A stretch of DNA of 7,643 bases from positions 1-7,643 of the forward strand of contig DCKB01000016.1 of NCBI GenBank assembly GCA_002320595.1. Direction: 5' to 3'. The position numbers and the translations under genes are program-made. The notes below the pieces were generated by a model. That model saw only the letters and a list, made by a program, of their open reading frames with translations. It made no database searches and was not told the origin of the DNA. The DNA is from Christensenella sp. UBA1685 (lineage in GTDB: Bacteria > Bacillota > Clostridia > Christensenellales > CAG-138). Below, in pieces: positions 1 through 7,233 of this stretch (positions within the stretch are counted from its first letter, which is position 1; the number at the start of each line of letters is the position of its first letter).

Positions 1-206
1 TCACAATGGCAAGGTAGAGCGCAGCCACCGTGAGGATCAGCGTCGCTTCTACGACTCCCATCGTTTCTACTCGCTTGCCGACTTCGATGCTCAGCTCGCT
101 GTGCATCGAAGAGCCTCCAATAACCGTCCTATGCGCCCTTTACAGTATTGCTCGCCCAACCTTTTCCTTCGTTGCTATACCGTCCAACATGTTTGACAAA
201 CCTACA
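1..206 (+). mobile_element. Right end of an IS481/IS3-like insertion sequence (partial)
   Basis: The segment holds the transposase C-terminus followed at once by a plausible IS tip. Read inward from base 206 on the minus strand, the tip starts TGTAGGTTTGTCAAAC. A related sequence starting TGTAGGACTACAATAC occurs at 7582 in the opposite sense, as expected for left and right terminal inverted repeats. Over 25 positions, 17 agree by eye, including the first six bases and a TGGAC block at 21-25. A 5'-TGT start is usual for IS3/IS481 relatives. The element continues beyond the left edge. The outer boundary at 206 is inferred from the repeat match, and no target duplication can be checked. Confidence 0.75.
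2..196 (+). CDS. DDE transposase, C-terminal fragment (IS481/IS3-like integrase core)
   Basis: An open frame enters from the left edge and stops with TGA at 194-196, giving the last 64 residues of a transposase. It opens with HNGKVERSHRED, the integrase-core block in which the Glu (residue 6 of the fragment) is expected to be the final acid of the DDE triad. It continues with RRFYDSHRFYSLADFDAQL and an SNNRPMRPL segment, typical of IS481-type and related integrase-core transposases near their C-terminus. The protein would cut and join the ends of its own IS. It is cut only by the window edge and shows no internal stop. The family is recognised from motifs; IS481 against a related IS3 branch is not settled. 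Confidence 0.85.
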   Translation, partial: HNGKVERSHREDQRRFYDSHRFYSLADFDAQLAVHRRASNNRPMRPLQYCSPNLFLRCYTVQHV

Positions 207-208
207 TT

Positions 209-1159
209 TCACCATGCATGCTCCACCGCTTCAAGCACGCCTGTGCTGCCAAGGATAAGTTCCACCGCAAGCAGGTCCGTATCATTGCTGTAAACCAAAG
301 CGCCAGCTTCCGCCAAACGGGCGAGCACGGCTTGAGAGGGGGAGGAGTCCCCGTCGCTGGGGCTGCCCGTGACGAGCGCAACGCGCGGGGAAACTGCGGA
401 GAGAAATTCTGCAAGCGAAGCATCGTCTTTTCCATGATGGCCCACCTTGAGCACATCCGCATCAAGCGGAGCGCCTTCCCTGAGCAAAAGCCGCTCGGTG
501 TTGGCGGTAGCATCGCCCATCAGCAGCAAAGTGAACGCGCCTGCCGTGAGGCGCAGCACAAGCGAATTGTCGTTGTCATCCTCGCCAAGTTCTTCCACAT
601 ATTTGCGCCCCGGGGAAAGCACGGCAAAAGAAACACCGCAAAACGTAAAGGAATCTCCTTTGCCAAGCACCATGTGCTGTGCGCCCGATTCTGCGATGGT
701 TTCAAGTTCTTTTTCGGAATAAGTTTCGTCGTCCACCGCGGCAGTATAGATGGTATCCACGGGACAGAGCTTAAGGAGCTTCTTCAGCCCGCCCATATGA
801 TCCTTATGCCCATGGGTTAGAACGACTGCGTCAAGCCCGGAAACCCCTGCACGGGAGAGCACGGCTTCCACCGCGTCAAAGCGCCCTTTGAGGCCGGTAT
901 CCACCAAAAACGCCCCGGATTCCGTTTGGAAAAGCAGGGAGTCGCTTTCGCCGGTGTTGATGAGCCAGACGCGAAGTACAGTGCCGCATTCTTCAACAGG
1001 AGCGGGGGAAGGCGTTTCGCGCTCCGATGGCGCAGGCGCAGGAGACGCCGGCGCTTCCGTTTCCTGCGGCGGGGCTGTTCTCGCGCAGCCGCCCGGCAGC
1101 AGAAGCAACAGCGCCATGCAAAGTGCCAGCAGAATAGAAAGGTTAGAATGCTTTTTCAT
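209..1159 (-). CDS. ComEC-like metallo-beta-lactamase-fold lipoprotein
   Basis: A 316-residue protein. The N-terminus MKKHSNLS, a hydrophobic stretch (9-21) and LLPGGC with Cys25 form a lipoprotein signal, although Pro-Gly-Gly before the Cys is not an ideal lipobox. A Pro/Ala/Ser linker spans about 28-57. The MBL domain follows: a strand motif at 64-78, VDTG at 86-89, the metal site THGHKDH (His116, His118, Asp120, His121), NDNSLVL at 196-202, LLMGDA with Asp216 and VGHHG with His241/His242. This pattern is that of the ComEC/Rec2 C-terminal domain and of stand-alone relatives, putative hydrolases or nucleases acting outside the membrane. No ComEC membrane domain is present, so it is not the DNA channel. 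The start at 1159 is chosen because the signal peptide begins there; upstream codons run through the promoter. No Shine-Dalgarno sequence is visible. The C-terminus looks complete for the fold although an IS tip lies next to the stop. Substrate unknown. Confidence 0.85.
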   Translation of the reverse strand: MKKHSNLSILLALCMALLLLLPGGCARTAPPQETEAPASPAPAPSERETPSPAPVEECGTVLRVWLINTGESDSLLFQTESGAFLVDTGLKGRFDAVEAVLSRAGVSGLDAVVLTHGHKDHMGGLKKLLKLCPVDTIYTAAVDDETYSEKELETIAESGAQHMVLGKGDSFTFCGVSFAVLSPGRKYVEELGEDDNDNSLVLRLTAGAFTLLLMGDATANTERLLLREGAPLDADVLKVGHHGKDDASLAEFLSAVSPRVALVTGSPSDGDSSPSQAVLARLAEAGALVYSNDTDLLAVELILGSTGVLEAVEHAW

Positions 1160-1165
1160 AGTTGA

Positions 1166-1194
1166 ATTATAGCATGCCGCGCCCGCATGGGAAA
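1166..1194 (-). promoter_or_regulatory. Promoter of the MBL lipoprotein gene
   Basis: On the minus strand, TGCTATAAT gives a perfect -10 (1166-1171) with the TG extension. The best -35 at 17-base spacing is TTTCCC (1189-1194), which is weak, so recognition would lean on the extended -10. Only six bases separate the -10 from the ATG at 1159, so transcription would begin at or next to the start codon. Confidence 0.65.
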
Positions 1195-1215
1195 GATTAT
1201 TCACATTTGCCCGCA

Positions 1216-1245
1216 TTGAATGTTCCGCAGGGGCTATGCTATAAT
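1216..1245 (+). promoter_or_regulatory. Promoter of the propeller protein-radA unit
   Basis: TTGAAT (1216-1221), an 18-base spacer and TATAAT (1240-1245) preceded by TGC form a good extended -10 sigma-A promoter. Transcription would start near 1252, about 25 bases before the ATG at 1277. It is back to back with the MBL promoter, the two -10 boxes lying about 70 bases apart, so a single regulator could reach both. No operator-like palindrome is obvious between them. Confidence 0.75.
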
Positions 1246-1276
1246 GAATTCAATTCTAAATTCGGGGAAATCTGCC

Positions 1277-2479
1277 ATGAAGCGATACAGCCGGCGCAAC
1301 AGGCGCAGGATCAGACGCCGCCGCTCCAGTTTGAGCGCAAGCAACTGGGGACCCGTTCTCGCGCTCACGGGGACGGTGCTCGGGGTGCTTGCTGTAATTG
1401 CGCTCGTAGTGTTTGTTGCACTGCCAAAACTCCTCCCGCTCATTGGGGTGGAGTACCGTGCACCGTTTGCCCCCACGCCCACGCCTGCCCCCACGCCTGT
1501 GCCCACGCCCACGCCGCACCCAATGTCTTACTTTGTGCCATCGGAAGCGCAAAACGAGGTTGTGTTTGAAAACTCGGGCGATTACAAATGGTTTGGAGAT
1601 CCGTATTTTTATGACGGCGTAATGCTGCTTTCGGCGGGAAAACTGGTGGATTCCTATGCTGTGATGCAGGATTTGTATTTCTTTTATCCTGAAACGCGCA
1701 CTGCAGAGCAGGTTCCGGTTACCTTGGAAAACGCGCATTTCATGTTCCCGAAGTTTAACGAAAAGTGGCTGATTTATCTGGACGCGCGGTTGGATGGCGG
1801 CGGATACTTAATGGCCTCAGACCGAACCGCTCCCGGCGCAAAGCCTGTGCTGATAAAAGAAATCTACACCGGGCAGCCGGAACCGATGCTCGATGGGGAT
1901 ACGGTCGCCTGGATTGAACGCACCGGAACGCGGATGGACAAGCTCTTTGTGTGCGATCTCAACACCATGGAAACGACAACGCTCAGCATGTTCAGCAATT
2001 CTGTGTACGGGCAAAGTCTGCCTTCCCTGCGAAATGGCCTGCTCTGCTGGGCGGATGCCGAAAGCGGAGGCGGAACGGGGGCAGATACGAGCGTAATTTA
2101 TTCGATTCGTATTTCATCCTCTACGGTGCGGGCTTACTCTCCCGGCACCTATGTGCATGACCCGGAATGCGATGGAACGTATTCCGTGTGGATGGACAGC
2201 CACCATGCGCCGGATGGTGCGCTGTATTATTCAAAAAGCGAAGGGGAGCCCGTCAAAATTGCGGAAGGCGTGGTAGAGTTTGGCCTCGGCAGCCATTTCG
2301 TTGCGTATTCCAAGGATGAGGCGATCTGGGCATACATGTTCGACAATGGGCGCACATACCGCATCTCGGCTGAACAGGAGTTGGCGCAGTTCCTCGGAGT
2401 TTCGGATGACAGAGTGAGCTGGATGGATGTGACAACGCGCGCGCGCGATATTGTAAAGTTTGCAGCCATTCCTGAATGA
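1277..2479 (+). CDS. Single-pass membrane protein with probable beta-propeller ectodomain
   Basis: A 400-residue protein of no family I can name. Residues 2-16 are strikingly basic (mostly Arg), consistent with a cytoplasmic tail; one transmembrane segment follows at about 26-49. A Pro/Thr linker (65-82) leads to an ectodomain of roughly 315 residues. That domain shows recurring short strands with aromatic and Asp/Gly turns, for example YFYDGVMLLSAGK, WLIYLDARLDGGG, DTVAWIERTGTR, GLLCWADAESGGG and HFVAYSKDEAIWAYMF. This spacing resembles a TolB- or WD-like propeller. The start at 1277 is preferred because upstream in-frame ATGs overlap the -10 box; a weak GGGGAAA lies ahead of it. radA begins 18 bases after the stop, so the two are probably co-transcribed. 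A scaffold or ligand-binding role outside the membrane is inference; no catalytic motif is visible. Confidence 0.8.
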   Translation: MKRYSRRNRRRIRRRRSSLSASNWGPVLALTGTVLGVLAVIALVVFVALPKLLPLIGVEYRAPFAPTPTPAPTPVPTPTPHPMSYFVPSEAQNEVVFENSGDYKWFGDPYFYDGVMLLSAGKLVDSYAVMQDLYFFYPETRTAEQVPVTLENAHFMFPKFNEKWLIYLDARLDGGGYLMASDRTAPGAKPVLIKEIYTGQPEPMLDGDTVAWIERTGTRMDKLFVCDLNTMETTTLSMFSNSVYGQSLPSLRNGLLCWADAESGGGTGADTSVIYSIRISSSTVRAYSPGTYVHDPECDGTYSVWMDSHHAPDGALYYSKSEGEPVKIAEGVVEFGLGSHFVAYSKDEAIWAYMFDNGRTYRISAEQELAQFLGVSDDRVSWMDVTTRARDIVKFAAIPE

Positions 2480-2497
2480 GCTTTGACGGAGGGTGCC

Positions 2498-3838
<1,341 letters not shown>

Positions 3839-3849
3839 TGGAAGACCCC

Positions 3850-3877
3850 TTGCATCTTTTCGGGGATATGCTATAAT
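3850..3877 (+). promoter_or_regulatory. Promoter of tRNA-Arg
   Basis: TTGCAT (3850-3855), 16 bases, then TATAAT (3872-3877) with a TGC extension directly before it. Initiation near 3884 would leave only about five leader bases before the mature tRNA 5' end at 3889. It starts 11 bases past the radA stop, so the tRNA has its own promoter. Confidence 0.8.
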
Positions 3878-3888
3878 ATTCTATGCGT

Positions 3889-3965
3889 GTGCCCGTAGCC
3901 CAGCTGGATAGAGCGACAGACTCCGACTCTGTAGGCCGCACGTTCGAATCGTGTCGGGCACGCCA
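3889..3965 (+). tRNA. tRNA-Arg (anticodon CCG)
   Basis: A complete cloverleaf. The 7-bp acceptor GTGCCCG (3889-3895) pairs with CGGGCAC (3955-3961); the discriminator is G3962 and CCA is encoded at 3963-3965. The anticodon stem ACAGA/TCTGT encloses the loop CTCCGAC, placing the anticodon CCG at 3923-3925, which reads CGG arginine codons. The T-arm GCACG/CGTGT with loop TTCGAAT has one G-T wobble. The D-arm GCCC/GAGC carries a C12-A23 mismatch where a U-A pair is common; all other pairs are intact, so I treat the gene as functional. It is single, not part of a tRNA cluster, with its own promoter and terminator. Confidence 0.97.
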
Positions 3966-3966
3966 C

Positions 3967-4006
3967 ATCGGAGCAAGCTTTATATCGCTTGCTCCGATTT
4001 CTTTTT
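3967..4006 (+). terminator. Intrinsic terminator of tRNA-Arg
   Basis: A perfect 12-bp stem, ATCGGAGCAAGC (3967-3978) with GCTTGCTCCGAT (3987-3998), has an 8-base loop and runs into TTTCTTTTT. It begins one base after the encoded CCA, so the primary transcript barely exceeds the tRNA. Confidence 0.92.
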
Positions 4007-4044
4007 GAAAATCAGAGCAAGCGCATGCCGCTGCTCCTCCTTTC

Positions 4045-4125
4045 CCGCAAAAAGTCACGCTCTGCTCAGCGGTTCGCTTGCAAGCGCGCTCACAACGCTT
4101 TGCGATTGCTACGAACTTTTTGCGG
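4045..4125. repeat. 81-base span with 11-bp inverted ends
   Basis: CCGCAAAAAGT (4045-4055) is the exact reverse complement of ACTTTTTGCGG (4115-4125). The 59 bases between also contain the palindrome CGCTTGCAAGCG (4075-4086). This could be a short palindromic intergenic repeat or the footprint of a structured RNA. No coding frame, duplicated flank or second copy is seen in the window. Confidence 0.45.
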
Positions 4126-4168
4126 TTTCGCCGTGCTGCGGCACATCGATATGGCCGAAGGCAAACAT

Positions 4169-4210
4169 AAAGCTCCGAAGAACGTTTGTTTTTCGGAGCT
4201 TTTCTGTTTT
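4169..4210 (+). terminator. Second U-tailed hairpin with no gene in front of it
   Basis: AAAGCTCCGAA (4169-4179) pairs with TTCGGAGCTTT (4192-4202) across a 12-base loop, and a T-rich tail TTTTCTGTTTT follows on the + strand. On the minus strand the tail (TTTATGTTT) is poorer, so it acts mainly on + transcription, perhaps as a backstop for the tRNA terminator, or weakly on both. Confidence 0.7.
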
Positions 4211-4278
4211 ATGTGGTGCACTTTCCGGGGCGGTGAGGGCGTTGGCAGAAGCGTTTTTCCCAATCAAAAGTGTCAATA

Positions 4279-4310
4279 GCAAAAAGGACGGCATATGCCG
4301 TCCTTTTTGC
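4279..4310 (-). terminator. Terminator of the btu operon (bidirectional)
   Basis: A perfect 32-base palindrome: GCAAAAAGGACGGC, ATAT as the loop, then its complement. The stem is GC-rich in the middle and flanked by A5 and T5, so an RNA read from either strand has a hairpin followed by five U. It is the first U-tailed hairpin after the btuD stop, 105 bases downstream. Confidence 0.88.
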
Positions 4311-4414
4311 CAGCAAACTGAACACGGTATCGTCCGCGACGGACGGCTCCGAATCGGAGCAAGCAAGGGGTGCGGGCGGGCAGCGCCCGCGGCCCCGGCT
4401 TTCCTGAAAGAAAA

Positions 4415-5188
4415 TCAATCGTAGCGTGGGATCATGAAAGGATGTCCCTGCACTTCGCGCACTTCGGCTTCGATGCCGTATGCTTCCTGCAAAAGCGGTG
4501 CGGTAACGACGTTGCACGGGCTGCCGCAAGCAAGTGTTTCTCCGCCCTTAAGCAGCAGGATCTGGTCGGAATAATGCGCGGAAAGATTTACGTCGTGCAT
4601 GACGCAAAGGGCGGATATTCCGTTTTCACGGCAAAGGCTGCGTACCAAACGCAAAATCTCAATCTGGTGCTTCACATCTAGGCTCGCAACCGGCTCGTCA
4701 AGCAGCATCACGTCGGATTTTTGGCAGATCGCGCGGGCAATGATTGTTCGCTGCCATTCGCCGCCGGAAAGCGTCAGCACGGAGCGGTCGGAAAGCGCCG
4801 TCATGCCGGTGCGTGCAAGGGCGGCATCGGCGGCAGCGAAGTCCGCATCCGTTTCACCAGCAAAACGCTTCAGGTGCGGATTGCGGCCCATAAGCACAAT
4901 GTCCCGCACGGTGAAGTCAAATTCCATTACCGGGTTTTGCGGCACAAGCGCCATGCGCTGCGCGAGCTTCCTTGCGGAAAGGCTGGAAACGGCTTGTCCA
5001 CCAATGCGCACCATGCCTGCCGTGGGGGTAAGATAGCCGCTGATGCAGCGCAAAAGGGTGGTTTTTCCGCTTCCGTTGTGGCCGAGGATGGCAACGAGCT
5101 CTCCCTGCTCCACGGCGAGCGAAACGTTTTTTAAAATGGGCTTTTCCCCATAGGTAAACGATACGTTTTCAACGGAAAGCCGGCTCAT
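4415..5188 (-). CDS. btuD: Cobalamin ABC transporter ATP-binding protein
   Basis: A 257-residue cytoplasmic ABC ATPase that powers corrinoid import through the permease encoded just upstream. All nucleotide-site motifs are intact: A-loop Tyr13, Walker A GHNGSGKT (36-43), Q-loop Gln83, signature LSGGEWQR (139-146), Walker B VMLLDEP (159-165) with catalytic Glu164, D-loop SLD (168-170) and switch His197. Length and order match the BtuD/FhuC/FepC class. The start codon overlaps the btuC stop (ATGA), with GGAGG a few bases before it inside btuC, so the two are translationally coupled. Sequence alone does not tell cobalamin from siderophore ATPases; the riboswitch at the operon head decides it. 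The gene is last in the operon. Confidence 0.93.
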   Translation of the reverse strand: MSRLSVENVSFTYGEKPILKNVSLAVEQGELVAILGHNGSGKTTLLRCISGYLTPTAGMVRIGGQAVSSLSARKLAQRMALVPQNPVMEFDFTVRDIVLMGRNPHLKRFAGETDADFAAADAALARTGMTALSDRSVLTLSGGEWQRTIIARAICQKSDVMLLDEPVASLDVKHQIEILRLVRSLCRENGISALCVMHDVNLSAHYSDQILLLKGGETLACGSPCNVVTAPLLQEAYGIEAEVREVQGHPFMIPRYD

Positions 5189-6228
5189 GTGCGGCCTCCT
5201 TTTCCCTGCCTGCGCAGCAGATACAGGAAGAACGGCACGCCGAAGAGCGCGGAAAGCACGCCAACGGGGATTTCAAGCGGCGGGAACAGGCTGCGCGCGA
5301 GCATATCGGCAAGGCACAGAAATACGCCGCCGCCCAAAAAAGAGCAGGGGAGGAGCAGCCGGTGATCCGGCCCTGTCATCAGGCGCAGGATATGCGGCAG
5401 CATCAGGCCGACAAACCCCACGATGCCGGAAACGCTTACACAGCCCGCGGCAAGCAGCGTTGTAAGGATGATGAGCACGCGGGTGGTTCGCGCGGTATCT
5501 ACGCCCAGCATGCGGGCATCCTCTTCACCGAGCAGCATAATGTTGAGCGGGCGCGCGAACAGCATGCAGAGCGCCGAGCAGGGCAGGATGCAGAGCGCCG
5601 CAAAACGCACTTTTTCAAACGATGCAGCAGAAAAGCTTCCAAGCGTCCAAAACACGACCTGCTCCATGCTTTCACGATGCAGGATCATGATTCCTGAAGT
5701 CAGCGCGGTAAACAGCGAAGATACCGCTACGCCGGAAAGCAAAAGCGCCGAAACGGAAGTGCGGCTGCCCACGCGCGCAAATTGCGTAACGAGCATCACG
5801 GCAAGGATGCCGCCCAAAAGGGCGCAAACCGCTACGCTCCCAAGCCCAAGCGCTGCAATCCCGAAGGAAGCCCCGCCGATCCCAAGCGCGATGCAGGCGG
5901 CGGCGCCGAAGCCTGCGCCCGCACTCACGCCAAGAATGTGGCTGTCCGCCATCGGGTTTTTGAATACGCCCTGCAAGCAACAGCCCGCTACGGCAAGGCC
6001 TCCGCCCACGAGATAGGAAAGCAGCGCGCGCGGCAGGCGGATCTTAAAGAGGATCACCTCCGCATTGGATGTACCCGAAACGAGATACTCCAGAACCTCC
6101 CCAACCTTAAAGCCGGTGCTGCCCCACGCAACTGCCGCAAGCAGCGCAAACACGCTGAGCGCCAGCAGAAGCAAAACCGATAATAAGGCGCGCGCGGCGC
6201 GCGCTTTTTTTGCGGACGCTCCGGGCAT
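5185..6228 (-). CDS. btuC: Cobalamin ABC transporter permease (FecCD/BtuC family)
   Basis: A 347-residue integral membrane protein rich in hydrophobic segments, forming the channel as a dimer in type II importers. Family landmarks: an N-terminal helix (about 14-35), RLPR (64-67), Gln86 followed by NPMAD (91-95) and LGVSAGA (99-105), WTLGSFSAASFE (194-205), the coupling region GEEDARMLGVD (234-244) that meets the ATPase, and GIVGFVGLMLPHILRL (268-283). Nothing is missing. The ATG lies three bases after the btuF stop. The only candidate ribosome site is AGGCGG inside the end of btuF, within a perfect hairpin (6229-6247), suggesting dependence on btuF translation. It overlaps btuD by 4 bases. 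Confidence 0.93.
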   Translation of the reverse strand: MPGASAKKARAARALLSVLLLLALSVFALLAAVAWGSTGFKVGEVLEYLVSGTSNAEVILFKIRLPRALLSYLVGGGLAVAGCCLQGVFKNPMADSHILGVSAGAGFGAAACIALGIGGASFGIAALGLGSVAVCALLGGILAVMLVTQFARVGSRTSVSALLLSGVAVSSLFTALTSGIMILHRESMEQVVFWTLGSFSAASFEKVRFAALCILPCSALCMLFARPLNIMLLGEEDARMLGVDTARTTRVLIILTTLLAAGCVSVSGIVGFVGLMLPHILRLMTGPDHRLLLPCSFLGGGVFLCLADMLARSLFPPLEIPVGVLSALFGVPFFLYLLRRQGKGGRT

Positions 6229-6247
6229 GCGTCAGGCCGCCTGACGC
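6229..6247 (-). promoter_or_regulatory. Hairpin over the btuF stop and btuC ribosome site
   Basis: GCGTCAGG and CCTGACGC form a perfect 8-bp stem with a 3-base loop. It contains the btuF stop codon (6232-6234) and the AGGCGG that would serve btuC, and it ends on the base next to the btuC ATG (6228). It has no U-run, so it is not a terminator. Folded, it should hide the btuC start region; a ribosome finishing btuF would melt it. The role is inference. Confidence 0.6.
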
Positions 6248-7203
6248 AGGGAAAGGAATTCGGCAAAGATTTCGCCAAACTCGGCCACTGCTTCGGTAAT
6301 GCGCGGAGCGGGACGCTCTACCCAGTCGGGGTTCACAAGGTAAACATGTCCTTCCTTTACGGCGCGCATATCGGCATAGCCGTTTGCAGCGGAAAGGTCC
6401 TCTATGGTATAGAGAGAAGAGAGCAGAATGATATCGGGGTCAAGCGCAACAATCTGTTCAATGCTCGGGTTGACCCAGATTTCGCCCATATCCTTTGTGA
6501 TGGGTATGCCGCCCGCAAGTTCAATTGCTGCGTTGATGAAGCTGCCGGGGCCGCCGCTCCATTCGCCGTACTCGCCGAAGCTCATGACATAATATACGGT
6601 TGGCTGAGCTTCCGTTGCGGCGGCAGCCTGTACTTTCCCGATGGATTCACGCATTCCGGCGCAAAGGGCGGTGGCTTCCTCCGTTTTTCCGCAGATGGCG
6701 CCGATCAGCGCAATGGAGGTATAGATGCCCTCATAATCGAAGGCTTCGGTGCAGAATACGGCGATGCCAAGCTCTGTAAGCTGGTTCAACACATCGTCCT
6801 GCAAATAGGAAGCAAGCACAACGTCCGGGTCGGCGGCAACGATGGCCTCAATATTGGGGCCGTTGAAATCGCCTACAACGGCTATGTCAGCGGCAGCCTC
6901 GGGATAGTTGCTGTAAGCATCGCGGCCGACAAGCATTTCGCCTGCGCTGATGGCATACAGAATTTCCGTATTGCTTGCGGCAAGGGAAACGACGGTTTTT
7001 ACCTCTGCCGGAAGCGCAACTTCACGCCCAAGCATGTCCGTGAGAACCGCGGCTTCGGGGGTAGCCTCGGGCGTAGGTTCGGCGGCCGGCGCCGGCGTAG
7101 GCTCCAGAGTAGGTTTAGCAGTCGGGGTGGTTTCAGCGGGCGTGCACGCGGCAAGCGCGAGCATGAGCGCGAGCGCAAGAATCAGCGCAAAGGTTCGTTT
7201 CAT
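6232..7203 (-). CDS. btuF: Cobalamin-binding lipoprotein of the ABC transporter
   Basis: A 323-residue substrate-binding protein that captures corrinoid outside the membrane and delivers it to BtuC. It has a Lys/Arg-started signal with lipobox LAAC and Cys20, then a Pro/Thr/Ala/Glu linker (about 21-50). The Periplasmic_binding_2 fold follows from about 54: DMLGREVALP, VVSLAASNTEILYAIS, VVGDFNGPNIEAIVAADPDVVLAS in the first lobe, and EIWVNPSIEQIVALDPDIILLSS, EGHVYLVNP in the second. The start is ATG at 7203: AGGAGG lies 10 bases before it. An ATG three codons earlier is only one base from that site, and codons further up lie in the terminator and riboswitch. It is first in the btu operon. The class also contains iron-siderophore and heme binders; cobalamin is assigned from the riboswitch. 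Confidence 0.93.
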   Translation of the reverse strand: MKRTFALILALALMLALAACTPAETTPTAKPTLEPTPAPAAEPTPEATPEAAVLTDMLGREVALPAEVKTVVSLAASNTEILYAISAGEMLVGRDAYSNYPEAAADIAVVGDFNGPNIEAIVAADPDVVLASYLQDDVLNQLTELGIAVFCTEAFDYEGIYTSIALIGAICGKTEEATALCAGMRESIGKVQAAAATEAQPTVYYVMSFGEYGEWSGGPGSFINAAIELAGGIPITKDMGEIWVNPSIEQIVALDPDIILLSSLYTIEDLSAANGYADMRAVKEGHVYLVNPDWVERPAPRITEAVAEFGEIFAEFLSLRQAA

Positions 7204-7233
7204 GGTGGTCATTCCTCCTGAAGTTTTTTGGGC

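Larger units (their letters stand above)
3966..4414. other. Gene-free, hairpin-rich intergenic region
   Basis: These 449 bases lie between the tRNA and the end of btuD, which converge here. Reading frames in it run through terminators and have no ribosome sites, so I call no gene. It contains the tRNA terminator, an alternative partner for one arm of it (4009-4022), an 81-base span with 11-bp inverted ends (4045-4125), a second U-tailed hairpin (4169-4210), a 32-base perfect palindrome that ends the btu operon (4279-4310), and three small GC hairpins at 4331-4345, 4346-4360 and 4372-4390. The 12-mer ATCGGAGCAAGC occurs at 3967-3978 and again at 4353-4364. No promoter like the four found elsewhere is visible in it. 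Confidence 0.75.

Noticed and set aside
218..820. 200-codon + strand frame opposite the MBL gene
   Set aside because: It is a shadow of the well-supported MBL lipoprotein, with no recognisable motif and no ribosome site.
1220..1276. N-terminal extension of the propeller protein from an upstream ATG
   Set aside because: The extension overlaps the -35 and -10 boxes and would place the start ahead of the transcription start. The Arg-rich start at 1277 fits better.
1471..1525. Short tandem repeat of CCCACGCC-like units
   Set aside because: It simply encodes the Pro/Thr stalk of the membrane protein. Unit lengths are irregular, so it is low-complexity coding sequence and not a distinct repeat element.
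3848..3866. CCCC...GGGG stem after radA as a radA terminator
   Set aside because: Only four pairs and no U-run follow. The bases are better explained as part of the tRNA promoter.
3951..4424. Open frame of 157 codons on the + strand behind the tRNA
   Set aside because: It starts inside the tRNA and runs through at least three terminator-like hairpins, with no ribosome site and no recognisable protein pattern.
6188..6211. GC hairpin followed by a T-run on the + strand, looking like a terminator
   Set aside because: It lies inside the btuC N-terminal codons (Lys-Lys-Ala-Arg-Ala-Ala-Arg) and points against the operon, so it is a by-product of alternating Ala/Arg codons. At most it could stop antisense transcripts.
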